Shown: positions 1 to 7,307 of the stretch, one piece after another
Position numbering within the stretch: position 1 is the stretch's first letter
Layout of the letters: the number at the start of each line of letters is the position of its first letter
DNA from: Mesorhizobium shangrilense
Lineage (GTDB): Bacteria; Pseudomonadota; Alphaproteobacteria; Rhizobiales; Rhizobiaceae
DNA: 64,000 nucleotides
Assembly: GCF_028826155.1 (NCBI RefSeq)
Contig: NZ_JAQGPN010000001.1
Location: 1,431,501-1,495,500, forward strand
Reading direction: 5' to 3'
Made by a program: the position numbers and the translations under genes
Notes under the pieces: model-generated
Seen by the model: only the letters and a program-made list of their open reading frames with translations
Databases searched by the model: none
Told to the model about the DNA's origin: nothing

Positions 1-386
1 GCGAAATCCGGGAAGTTCGGGTCGAACCGCTCGAAGTGGTCCTCGTCGATCACGCGGAAGGAGACCGGGATAGTGTCGAACAGGATGGTGTCGGAGCAAC
101 TGAGCAGTGCGGTCATGCGATCGCCGTCGGCCTTGGTGCGCTGTGCTGTGCAGGATGCGTTCGGACCGCTGATCTTGTTGCCGGCGATGATGATGCCCGT
201 TGTAACCGAGCCTCCCTTGTCGACGAACTCCACGCCGTTGCCGGTCTTGCGGAAGGTCTGGTCGCACTCGGTGCCTTCCATGGTCCACGCGCCCTGCAGT
301 TCGTCGAGCGTCGCGGCGAGCACCGGATAGACGGCCGCGCCCGCCATCACTGCAACAACGGCCGCAACAATTCTTCGAGGTAGCAT
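1..386 (-). CDS. Secreted protein of unknown function (3' end outside window)
   Basis: The reverse strand reads an open frame from an ATG at 386 to the window edge, so the C-terminus is missing. The protein starts with a basic, hydrophobic signal peptide (MLPRRIVAAVVAVMAG, with a likely cut after VLA near residue 24), followed by a small soluble domain with two visible cysteines (ECDQ and ASCTA) and phrases such as GAWTMEGTECDQTF that recall small periplasmic beta-barrel proteins. An in-frame ATG at 392 is possible, but the purine-rich AGAGG lies about 6 nt before 386. A copy of the TGTAACCGT-type motif lies about 80 nt upstream. I do not recognise the family. The frame is judged coding from its signal peptide and continuous length. 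Confidence 0.7.
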   Translation of the reverse strand, partial: MLPRRIVAAVVAVMAGAAVYPVLAATLDELQGAWTMEGTECDQTFRKTGNGVEFVDKGGSVTTGIIIAGNKISGPNASCTAQRTKADGDRMTALLSCSDTILFDTIPVSFRVIDEDHFERFDPNFPDF

Positions 387-469
387 CGACATCCTCTTCG
401 GAAACCGGCGCTTGCTGGCCGGGAACACAACAACAGCAGACTATCGCCAATACGCGCCCGGAAGAAGCT

Positions 470-485
470 ACGATACGGTTACGAG
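470..485 (-). promoter_or_regulatory. GTAACCGTA-type operator-like motif, copy a
   Basis: On the reverse strand the site reads CGTAACCGTATCGTAG. It shares the core GTAACCGTA and a following CGT with the copies at 598-616 and 6419-6437. It points toward the secreted-protein gene, whose start lies about 80 nt downstream. It is the most divergent of the four copies. Confidence 0.45.
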
Positions 486-597
486 GCGCATCGATCATGC
501 GTGGAGATCGCCTTTCTATCGATCCCTGCGATGCGAGGTCGGGCGCGGAGTACGGGCGAACAGCTGGCGCAACGTCCGCACCAACTCCATGGCGGCA

Positions 598-616
598 ATG
601 TAACCGTTACGTACTG
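598..616 (+). promoter_or_regulatory. GTAACCGTTACG operator-like motif, copy b
   Basis: The sequence ATGTAACCGTTACGTACTG differs at only two of 19 positions from the reverse-strand copy at 6419-6437. It contains two tandem GTWAC units (GTAAC-C-GTTAC). It lies about 130 nt upstream of the FGE start codon in the same orientation. A binding site for a winged-helix regulator, perhaps the one encoded at 4221-5936, is an inference. Confidence 0.55.
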
Positions 617-748
617 TGATTTCGGCCGCCCTGGGACGAACGTGGGCGCAGCAGGCAGCCATCCTGTCGCTCCACAGTCGAGGTGTTGCATGAGTTCGGC
701 GACCGAGGACGCATCCACCAGGTTGATCGTCGCCTCGCGAGGCTGGTC

Positions 749-1732
749 ATGAACAAGCCGATGCGAAACCCAGTCGGCCACGCCGCGGAGCATGACGGGC
801 CGACTGGGCTGGCGTTCATTCCGGGCGGCGACTTCACCATGGGCTCGGACGCGCACTATCGCGAGGAAGCGCCTGCCCACAGGGTCCACGTCGACGATTT
901 CCTGATCGACATAGCGCCGGTGACCAACCGCAAGTTCAAGGAGTTCGTCAAGGACACCGGCTATGTGACCCTAGCCGAGCGCACACCCGACGCGAAGGAT
1001 TATCCCGGAGCGCTTCCGGAGATGCTGTTCGCCGGTTCCATGGTGTTCCAGAAATCATCGGGACCGGTCGATCTGGGCAACCCCAACAACTGGTGGGATT
1101 TTGTCCGGGGCGCCAATTGGCGGCATCCGGCTGGCGCGAACAGCGGGCTGTTCAAGCGCGACGCCCACCCGGTCGTGCATGTCGCCTACGAGGATGCGCT
1201 GGCCTATGCCCAGTGGGCCGGCAAGGACCTGCCGACCGAGGCCGAATGGGAATACGCGGCGCGCGGTGGGCTCGACGCCGCCGAATACGCCTGGGGCGAC
1301 GAGTTCGCGCCCGGCGGCCGGCAGATGGCCAACACCTGGCAGGGAGCGTTCCCCCACGAGAACCTGCTGGCCGACGGCTTCGAGCGGACTTCGCCGGCCG
1401 GGACGTTTCCGCCGAACGGTTACGGCCTCCACGACATGATCGGCAATGTCTGGGAATGGACCTCCGACTGGTGGAGCGACGGCCACACGGCCGACCCTGC
1501 CAGCCCGTGCTGCATTCCGCGCAACCCGCGGGGGGCGGACGAGGCGGGGAGCCATGATCCGCGCCTGCCCGGAATCCGCATACCCCGCAAGGTGATCAAG
1601 GGCGGTTCGCATCTCTGCGCGCCGAACTATTGCCGGCGCTACCGCCCGGCGGCGCGCCATGCGCATCCCGTCGACACGTCGACCAGCCATCTCGGATTCC
1701 GCTGCGTCATGAGGAAACGGTCGGGAATATGA
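749..1732 (+). CDS. Formylglycine-generating enzyme (FGE/SUMF1 family)
   Basis: This 327-residue protein matches the FGE-sulfatase fold throughout: FIPGGDFTMGSD near residues 24-34, an ERTPDAKD segment near 78, the LPTEAEWEYAARGG block at 161-174, GNVWEWTSDWW at 232-242, and the C-terminal GGSHLCAPNYCRRYRP. The last segment keeps both cysteines (290 and 295) that bind copper and catalyse oxidation of a sulfatase Cys to formylglycine in true FGEs. Related iron- or lectin-type paralogues lack this pair. No signal peptide is visible, so it likely acts in the cytoplasm. The start at 749 follows a GAGG about 7 nt upstream; an in-frame start at 683 would add 22 residues. No sulfatase gene lies in the window. 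Confidence 0.9.
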   Translation: MNKPMRNPVGHAAEHDGPTGLAFIPGGDFTMGSDAHYREEAPAHRVHVDDFLIDIAPVTNRKFKEFVKDTGYVTLAERTPDAKDYPGALPEMLFAGSMVFQKSSGPVDLGNPNNWWDFVRGANWRHPAGANSGLFKRDAHPVVHVAYEDALAYAQWAGKDLPTEAEWEYAARGGLDAAEYAWGDEFAPGGRQMANTWQGAFPHENLLADGFERTSPAGTFPPNGYGLHDMIGNVWEWTSDWWSDGHTADPASPCCIPRNPRGADEAGSHDPRLPGIRIPRKVIKGGSHLCAPNYCRRYRPAARHAHPVDTSTSHLGFRCVMRKRSGI

Positions 1733-1774
1733 ACGAAGAGCGACCATGCCGCATCGCACACGCGATGAACCCGG

Positions 1775-2035
1775 TTGGCCGGGGCTTTGGCGGCGCTGCT
1801 GCTCCGGGTCGGTGTTTCCACGCACGGCCTCTCGTTCGAAGTCCAGCAGCGCTTGTGGGACGACATTCTTGGCCGGCTTCACGGGCCGATGACGTCCCGC
1901 CTCTTCCTGCAGCCCGGCCTGGCGTTTCTCGTCGCCCTGTTCAAGGAATACCCGCCGGCCCAGCATACGGGCAGCTTCACCGTAGAGGATGTGCACGCGT
2001 CGATCAGCTCCGCGGCGAGCGGCGCAAACCAGTGA
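1775..2035 (+). pseudogene. Short membrane-protein-like ORF, probably truncated or frameshifted
   Basis: A TTG-initiated 86-residue frame begins right after a stop codon and encodes a hydrophobic start (AGALAALLLRVGV), then RLWDDILGRLHGPMTSRLFLQPGLAFLVALFKEY. The RLWDDI..RLxGPM..RLxLQP pattern resembles small proteobacterial membrane proteins that normally begin with a few polar residues and continue further after this helix. An ATG in another frame at 1746 (MPHRTRDEP) would supply such a start if one base were shifted near 1770. I read this as a decayed or shortened family member. The resemblance is recalled from memory and not verified. Confidence 0.4.
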
Positions 2036-2102
2036 CCGGGCGGTTGCGGGCGGGTGGAAGTTGCCGTCCGCTCACACTCTAAGAGAGGCAGGAGAGATTC
2101 TC

Positions 2103-2690
2103 ATGGCAAACACTGAAACAATCCGTCCCCCGCTTGACGGGCGTCCAATGCTTCATGCCCTGGCGAGGAACTGGTGGCTCCTCATGCTGCGAGGCATCTG
2201 CGCCGTGCTGTTTGGCGTCCTGACCTTCGTCTGGCCGGGGATTACGCTCATCACTCTGGTGCTGCTCTACGGTGCCTATGCTTTCGCCGACGGCGTGTTC
2301 TCGCTGTTCGCCGCGATCACGGGCGGAACACCGGCGCCGCGCTGGTGGCTGGCTGTGGTCGGCTTGCTCGGCATCGGGGCGGGGCTGGTGACGCTGTTTT
2401 GGCCGGGCATGACGGCGCTGCTGCTGCTGTTCTTCATCGCCTTCTGGTCGATCGCCATCGGTGTCATGGAGATCATTGGCGCGATCCGCCTGCGCAAGGA
2501 GATCGACAATGAATGGTGGCTGGTCGCGAGCGGCGCCCTGTCCGTGATCTTCGGCGCCATCCTGCTGTTCCGCCCCGGGGCCGGGGCGCTTGGACTGATC
2601 CTCGTCATCGGCGTCTTTGCGTTGATCCACGGCGTCATGCTGATCTCGTTCGCGCTACGCCTGCGGGGCCACAAGCATGCCGAGGCCTGA
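2103..2690 (+). CDS. hdeD: HdeD-family (DUF308) membrane protein
   Basis: The 195-residue protein has six predicted hydrophobic helices arranged as three repeated pairs, with the typical HdeD phrases GVLTFVWPGITLITLVLLYGAYA and WWLVASGALSVIFGAILLFRPGAG. In enterobacteria HdeD is an inner-membrane acid-resistance protein at high cell density; in rhizobia the role is mostly unknown. The ATG at 2103 follows an AGGAGAG ribosome binding site about 8 nt upstream, which decides against longer in-frame starts. The gene stands alone on the plus strand after the FGE gene and the ORF remnant. No motif copy was seen in front of it. Confidence 0.88.
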   Translation: MANTETIRPPLDGRPMLHALARNWWLLMLRGICAVLFGVLTFVWPGITLITLVLLYGAYAFADGVFSLFAAITGGTPAPRWWLAVVGLLGIGAGLVTLFWPGMTALLLLFFIAFWSIAIGVMEIIGAIRLRKEIDNEWWLVASGALSVIFGAILLFRPGAGALGLILVIGVFALIHGVMLISFALRLRGHKHAEA

Positions 2691-3042
2691 CCCGGCAGGC
2701 GGCGCGCTTTTCCCGGGGAAGGCCGGGCCGGCAAAGTGCTTTGCCTTCCATCCCACCGATGCCCCCGGGAAGAGAGGAAGGAACGGCTCGTCCTTGCAAC
2801 GGATCACGCCGTCTTCGTCATCGCGCTGATGGCGCTGGTCGTCATCGCGGCCGGAACCCGGAAGCGTGACCTCGCGGACGTGCGCGAGCGACAGCGCGCG
2901 GGGACGGAACAGCCGCCTGCCGTGCCGTAGTGTCGCCTCCGGCGAGCAGCTTGCCGAGCAATTCCACATTAGGCGGTGAACGTGGGCCAGCAGTCAATCG
3001 TGGGGCGGCCGAAGCCTGCCTTGCCCGATTTCCGGCCGCTCA
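2691..3042. other. Intergenic region between convergent hdeD and HAD genes
   Basis: This roughly 350-bp gap has no gene I can support. A 64-codon frame (2736-2930) contains one hydrophobic stretch (HAVFVIALMALVVIAAG) but lacks a clear ribosome binding site and sits in high-GC sequence where such frames are common. No terminator hairpin with a T-run is evident. Confidence 0.5.
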
Positions 3043-4050
3043 TCAGCCGGGAAACACGGATCTCCAATCCTGCTTCATGTCGACGAGAACCCAGCCCTTG
3101 GCCTTCGCCTCGTTAAGCGCCTTGTCAAGCCTGCCCACCGACGAGTCGCGGTCATAGGCATACTCGCGCTCCGCGTCAGTATGATGGACGATGCCCGCAA
3201 AGCGCGCTCCCTCACCGGCCGCGGTCCACTGCAGCATCTCCAGATCGCCATCCGAATTGCCGAAGGCGAAGATCGGACGCCGTCCGATGAAGCGGTTGAT
3301 GCCAACCGGCTTTCCGGGCCCGTCGTCCACGAACTCGACCTTTGCCTCCTTGATCAGACGAGGCGTTCCATCGGGACCCGTTTCGAACCTGACCACGCCG
3401 GACGACCCGATCACCTGTTCGGGCGGGATCCCGTATGTCTTCTCCGCGAACACGCGCATGAACTCGACGCCCCCGCCCGACACGATGAACGTCTTGAACG
3501 CGTTCGCCCGCAGATACGCCAAAAGCTCCAGCATCGGCTGGTAGACCAGTTCGGTGTAGGGGCGATTGAAGCGCTTGTCGCGAGCGGTCGCCAACCAGTC
3601 GGTCACGGCATCGGCGAACGCATCCGTCGTCATGCCGGCGTGCGTGGCCGCCATGATCTCCATCAACCCCTTCTGGCCGCTCGCCAGGAGCGCCTCGTTG
3701 TCGCCCTTCATCACCGCCTCGAAGGGCTCCTTGCCCCTCCACTCGGGATGCTCGGGGGCCAGCGCCTTCACACGGTCAAGAGCGAACACCAGTTGCGTAT
3801 AGGCCGGCTTTTCGAGCCAGAGCGTCCCATCGTTGTCGAAGACGGCGATGCGTTCGGCGGGCGCGACATGGTCAGGCGACCCGTCGCGAACGACACGTTC
3901 GACAAACTCGAGGATGGATTGCCTGGCCGTACCCTCGTTCCAGGAGGGCAGGGGGTCCGATTGGGCCTGGGCCCGCCGATCGAGACGGAACACAACGCCG
4001 GTAGCCAAGAGGGATTTGAGGAACTGTCGCCGACCAAGTCGCAGGAGCAT
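3043..4050 (-). CDS. Exported HAD-superfamily phosphatase
   Basis: The 335-residue protein opens with a twin-arginine-like leader (GRRQFLKSLLATGVVF), so export to the periplasm is likely. HAD motif I is FDNDGTLW (Asp72 and Asp74), motif II is in FIVSGGG, and motif IV is FGNSDGDLEML. This is the phosphoserine-phosphatase-like branch of the HAD family. The substrate is unknown. The start at 4050 has a GAGGTG site about 6 nt upstream; a longer frame to 4131 lacks one. A copy of the repeated motif lies 64 nt upstream (4114-4130), linking the gene to the FGE and regulator genes. It is transcribed convergently to hdeD. Confidence 0.85.
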   Translation of the reverse strand: MLLRLGRRQFLKSLLATGVVFRLDRRAQAQSDPLPSWNEGTARQSILEFVERVVRDGSPDHVAPAERIAVFDNDGTLWLEKPAYTQLVFALDRVKALAPEHPEWRGKEPFEAVMKGDNEALLASGQKGLMEIMAATHAGMTTDAFADAVTDWLATARDKRFNRPYTELVYQPMLELLAYLRANAFKTFIVSGGGVEFMRVFAEKTYGIPPEQVIGSSGVVRFETGPDGTPRLIKEAKVEFVDDGPGKPVGINRFIGRRPIFAFGNSDGDLEMLQWTAAGEGARFAGIVHHTDAEREYAYDRDSSVGRLDKALNEAKAKGWVLVDMKQDWRSVFPG

Positions 4051-4113
4051 CTCGCACCTCGTTCGCGGACTTCGATTGCTTGTGCAATCTTGGTGCGAAG
4101 GCGAGCCCGTCGA

Positions 4114-4130
4114 AGTACGTAACTGTAACA
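4114..4130 (-). promoter_or_regulatory. GTTACAGTTACGTAC operator-like motif, copy c
   Basis: The reverse strand reads TGTTACAGTTACGTACT and matches copy b at 15 of 17 positions. It again has two GTTAC units one base apart. It points toward the HAD phosphatase gene and lies 64 nt before its start codon. Confidence 0.5.
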
Positions 4131-4220
4131 ATTGCGCAGGTCGCAGCTTCGGAATGCCGAAACCGGGCCCTCGAGGGGCTCACCCGCGCGTCTGACCTCG
4201 GCAAGCCAGTCCGGATGCGG

Positions 4221-5936
4221 TCAGATGCCGATGCCTGCCTTGGCGAGGCCGGCCGCCAACATCGAAACGAGAGAAGGCGTATACTGTCGCTGGTTGAGGT
4301 CTTTGCGCGCCCTTGACTGGAAGTTGGGCTGCTCCCGCTCTATGACCTCGATTTCACGCAAGGCATCCGGCACGCGATCAAGTTGAGCCAGCGTGGCGGC
4401 CTTGAGAATATGGCGGACATAGCAATCTCTGGGCTCCGACTGCTCGAGCCGCAGAAGCGCTTCCGTGAAAGAGCCCAGGCGATAGGCATTGAAGGCCAGC
4501 GTGCCTTGAACTGCCGCGGTAGGCGGATAGCCCGACTGCTCTGCGCTCATCACAAGCGCGATGCCCTCGTCCCACCGTCCGAGTATGAAGAGAATGCGAC
4601 CCAATTCCGCCTTGGCGACCGGATTGTAGGGGTTCAACTCGAGCGCACGCCGGCCGGCAGCGATCGCAGCTTCGTGATGCCCGATACGAAACTGCGCCAA
4701 CATCTGGGCAATCTGGCTGCGGTCCACGTCGGGCGCGAGGGCCATCGCCCGGGCGGCGCTCTCGCCCGCGCTCTCGGCGAGGTAGGCGGATCTCTCCCGT
4801 GGCTCCTGCTTCAACAGGACGATAGCCAGCATGGCATGCGCGTCGGCGTCGGCCGGCCTCAGCTGCAGTGTCTTCCGGAGGCAAGTCTGCGCCTCGTTCA
4901 ACAATTCGGCCGATCCAGAGTCCACTGCCTGCAAGCTGCGCACAGTGCAGCCGTTGCCCAGGGAGGGGTGGGTGCGTTCCTCTTGCGCCTCCAACTGGTT
5001 GATCACGCCTTGCGCAGAGGCCAACCTTGCCGCAAGCCTCGTCCCGAGTTCGTTGGGCGTTGCACCCGCGTCGGGCAGCGTCGCTGCATGCTCCTCGCCC
5101 GCCTGCATCACCGTTCCGCGGCCGCGGTTCACGATCTGCCAGTAGACCGATCTGTGCCCGTCCATGACACGGTACTTCAGGGAAAGCGCATACCGGCTTC
5201 TCGTCGTCATTGGCAGAGCCGCTGTGGCGGAACCGGTGGCCAGCTGCGGGGGAACGTCTCGCAGAGCCTCGATCTGGACGGTGCGGAAGCGTGACAGAGC
5301 GATGGTGAGGGTGTCGCGAAACTGCCCGGCTTCGTCGCTGAGGGGAGCGGCAACGTCTTCCATCTCGATCGCCAGGCTCGGCCTTTCGCGAATGGCAGCC
5401 CTCTCATCGGGACCGGAAGGCCAGTTCACCCATGCCAACAGGGCCATCAGAAACCCTGCGGCGAAAGACCAGAGAGCGAGCCGACGTTGCGGTCGCTGCG
5501 GGCCGGCCAACTGCGCCGCGGAGTTCGGGGCAGATGCAGCGCGTTCCGACTGCTCCGTCGCCTCCGGTGCGTGGAAAACGGGTATGTAGTGGCCCTTCGG
5601 AAGCTCGATCCGGATCCGTCCCTCCTTGTCCTGACGGGCATAGTACTGACTGAGGGCTGCACGAAGACGGGTCGCCTCTATCCGAACGATGGGGTCGGTG
5701 ACAGGGTCGAAGCTGCTGGCGCGGCCGAACACGTCGACGGCGATGGCATAAGCCTTGATGGATCTTTGACGCCCTTCGAGCGTCGCTTCGGCGACAAAGC
5801 GCAGGAAACGCTTGTTGCGATCGGTGCAGGCAAAGTCGGGATCAGCAATCAGGCGGTCGAGCTCCGCCCTGGCTTCCTGCTCGGAAACCGCTTCCGCGGG
5901 AGACGCAACTTCCTTCGACCACCCCTCAGAATGCAT
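4221..5936 (-). CDS. Membrane-anchored winged-helix-like regulator with TPR domain (CadC/ToxR-like layout)
   Basis: This 571-residue protein has three parts. Residues about 20-121 (ARAELDRLIADPDF...DRNKRFLRFVAE...DPIVRIEATRLRAAL...LPKGHYIPVF) form the N-terminal domain common in rhizobial TPR/adenylate-cyclase-like regulators; its closing hairpin recalls an OmpR-type winged helix. One membrane helix follows at about 153-172. The remainder is presumably periplasmic and contains TPR-like helices from about 360 to 520 (AMALAPDVD, RALELNPYNPVAKAELGRILF). DNA binding across a single membrane helix is an inference from this layout. The start at 5936 has GAGGG 7 nt upstream. The gene is probably co-transcribed with the small gene at 6038-6301, whose promoter region holds motif copy d. 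Confidence 0.75.
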   Translation of the reverse strand: MHSEGWSKEVASPAEAVSEQEARAELDRLIADPDFACTDRNKRFLRFVAEATLEGRQRSIKAYAIAVDVFGRASSFDPVTDPIVRIEATRLRAALSQYYARQDKEGRIRIELPKGHYIPVFHAPEATEQSERAASAPNSAAQLAGPQRPQRRLALWSFAAGFLMALLAWVNWPSGPDERAAIRERPSLAIEMEDVAAPLSDEAGQFRDTLTIALSRFRTVQIEALRDVPPQLATGSATAALPMTTRSRYALSLKYRVMDGHRSVYWQIVNRGRGTVMQAGEEHAATLPDAGATPNELGTRLAARLASAQGVINQLEAQEERTHPSLGNGCTVRSLQAVDSGSAELLNEAQTCLRKTLQLRPADADAHAMLAIVLLKQEPRERSAYLAESAGESAARAMALAPDVDRSQIAQMLAQFRIGHHEAAIAAGRRALELNPYNPVAKAELGRILFILGRWDEGIALVMSAEQSGYPPTAAVQGTLAFNAYRLGSFTEALLRLEQSEPRDCYVRHILKAATLAQLDRVPDALREIEVIEREQPNFQSRARKDLNQRQYTPSLVSMLAAGLAKAGIGI

Positions 5937-6037
5937 GGCAAGCCCTCAACTTGCCTCCACGCCCCAAACGCTGCTCGCGTAAGGGTAGCACGCCCCGCCC
6001 GCCACTTCTAGGGCGAGGCGATCGGGCGAGCGCGGCC

Positions 6038-6301
6038 CTACCGTGTGTTCATGCACAGCGCGATGATGTCATCCTCAATCTCCCGGCACAGAACCTCATA
6101 CTCGACTATGGATTCCGGCGGCGCTGTCCCGGCAGACTTCCTCAAACTCTCCAGGGTGGAGCTCGCTTCTTCGAAGGCGCCACACAGGCTGCGCAGATCT
6201 TCGCTTCGTGCACTGAGCAATTGCAGCTCGCCGCGCAGGGCAGGCATCTTGAGCATGAGCCTGATCAGCCCTCGGCGGCTTGTTCCTGCGTCAGTTGACA
6301 T
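6038..6301 (-). CDS. Small helical protein of unknown function
   Basis: An 87-residue frame from ATG 6301 reads MSTDAGTSRRGLIRLMLKMP and continues with amphipathic helices (ELQLLSARSEDLRSLCGAFEEAS, SIVEYEVLCREIEDDIIALC). It carries three cysteines and no membrane segment. An upstream TTG at 6328 is possible but less likely. It sits 101 nt before the membrane-regulator gene on the same strand, so the two may form an operon. I do not recognise the family; a partner of the regulator is only a guess. Confidence 0.6.
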   Translation of the reverse strand: MSTDAGTSRRGLIRLMLKMPALRGELQLLSARSEDLRSLCGAFEEASSTLESLRKSAGTAPPESIVEYEVLCREIEDDIIALCMNTR

Positions 6302-6418
6302 TGTTTGCTCGCGGCGGACTGAGAGCAACGAGTGGCCGAGGGTTGTTACCCTTCGGCGGTGCCTGGCCCATGCGCTGGCTTTTCAGCGCCAGATATTCGC
6401 TTCATTTTTGGCTTAGGC

Positions 6419-6437
6419 CAGCACGTTACGGTTACAT
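6419..6437 (-). promoter_or_regulatory. GTAACCGTAACG operator-like motif, copy d
   Basis: The reverse strand reads ATGTAACCGTAACGTGCTG, 17 of 19 identical to copy b. It faces the small gene and regulator pair and lies about 118 nt before ATG 6301, so the regulator could control its own operon. Confidence 0.55.
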
Positions 6438-6496
6438 GCCTCATCGGCGTCGCGGCCGACCCGCGATCGCCCTCGGCTGCATACGGACGCGCTGGG

Positions 6497-7306
6497 CTAT
6501 CGAACGCCCTGCGCCTTCAGCGCGCCAAGCTTCGCATCGAGGCTCTCGCGCGAAATCTCGCCCAGATGAACGTTGGAGAGCATCCCGTCGCCATCGATGA
6601 ACAGCGTCGCGGGAAGTCCCGGAACGTTGTAATGCCGACCCAGTTCGCCCAGCCGGTCGAGAAGGGCTACCGGCAGGTCCAGCCCCTCCTTGTCGAGATA
6701 GGCAGTGACCCGGCCGGCGTCCTCGCCCTGATTGGCGAAGATGAACGAGACGTCCCGGACCTCGTGCGAGTAGGCCTCCAGCATGGGCATTTCGCGACGG
6801 CACGGGGGGCACCAGGATGCCCAGAGGTTGATGATCATGGGCCGGCCGATGCTGTCGGTCAGTTTGATCGGGTCTGCCGACAGGGCCTGGAACCGAGTGT
6901 CCGGGAGCGCAACCGGTTCGACCGCAGAGGTCAGCTGATCGGCGACGTTCCAGATGAACAAACCTGCAGCGACAGGCGCCAGCGCCGCCAGCCTCGCCTG
7001 CGCGCCGCGCAGGAAAAGCGGTATCGCGGCGAGCGCGACCAGCAGGCCGAATGGCCAGAAGAAGCCGCCCTGCCAGACTGCGAAGGCGCGCAGGGGCTCA
7101 TCCTTGAAGCTGTCCCAATGGATCGCGACATGGCCGACGCGGGCCGCCACTATCCCCGCCACAAGCGCCCAGAACGACCATCGCCTGATGTCGGGGTCGA
7201 CGCGGCGCGCCAGCATCCCCGCCACGAGCGTGAACGCGAAGATGCCGATCAGCGCGGCGGCGCGATCCGCCGCGAGCATCAGGGGGCCTACGGATATCGC
7301 GTTCAT
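6497..7306 (-). CDS. TlpA-type membrane-tethered thioredoxin with Lgt-like membrane domain
   Basis: The 269-residue protein has about four N-terminal membrane helices (residues about 8-32, 45-63, 82-99, 106-122) resembling the prolipoprotein diacylglyceryl transferase fold. A periplasmic thioredoxin domain follows with the redox motif WCPPC (Cys166 and Cys169), preceded by IINLWAS and followed by the cis-Pro segment GLPATLFIDGDG. It likely reduces or oxidises envelope disulfides, receiving electrons from DsbD encoded just upstream. The start ATG 7306 overlaps the dsbD region (dsbD stop at 7308-7310), a sign of translational coupling; a GTG at 7315 is the alternative. Confidence 0.88.
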   Translation of the reverse strand: MNAISVGPLMLAADRAAALIGIFAFTLVAGMLARRVDPDIRRWSFWALVAGIVAARVGHVAIHWDSFKDEPLRAFAVWQGGFFWPFGLLVALAAIPLFLRGAQARLAALAPVAAGLFIWNVADQLTSAVEPVALPDTRFQALSADPIKLTDSIGRPMIINLWASWCPPCRREMPMLEAYSHEVRDVSFIFANQGEDAGRVTAYLDKEGLDLPVALLDRLGELGRHYNVPGLPATLFIDGDGMLSNVHLGEISRESLDAKLGALKAQGVR

Positions 7307-7307
7307 G

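Larger units (their letters stand above)
387..748. other. Divergent intergenic region between secreted protein and FGE gene
   Basis: No convincing gene is seen. The short open frames here lack ribosome binding sites and recognisable protein character. The gap holds two copies of the motif described at 470-485 (facing the left gene) and 598-616 (facing the FGE gene), so it is probably a divergent promoter region. Confidence 0.6.

Noticed and set aside
412..603. 63-codon frame in the divergent gap before the FGE gene
   Set aside because: It overlaps both motif copies, has no ribosome binding site and no protein character.
2736..2930. 64-codon plus-strand frame with one hydrophobic stretch
   Set aside because: No ribosome binding site at any start and no recognisable family; kept only as a remark in the intergenic entry.
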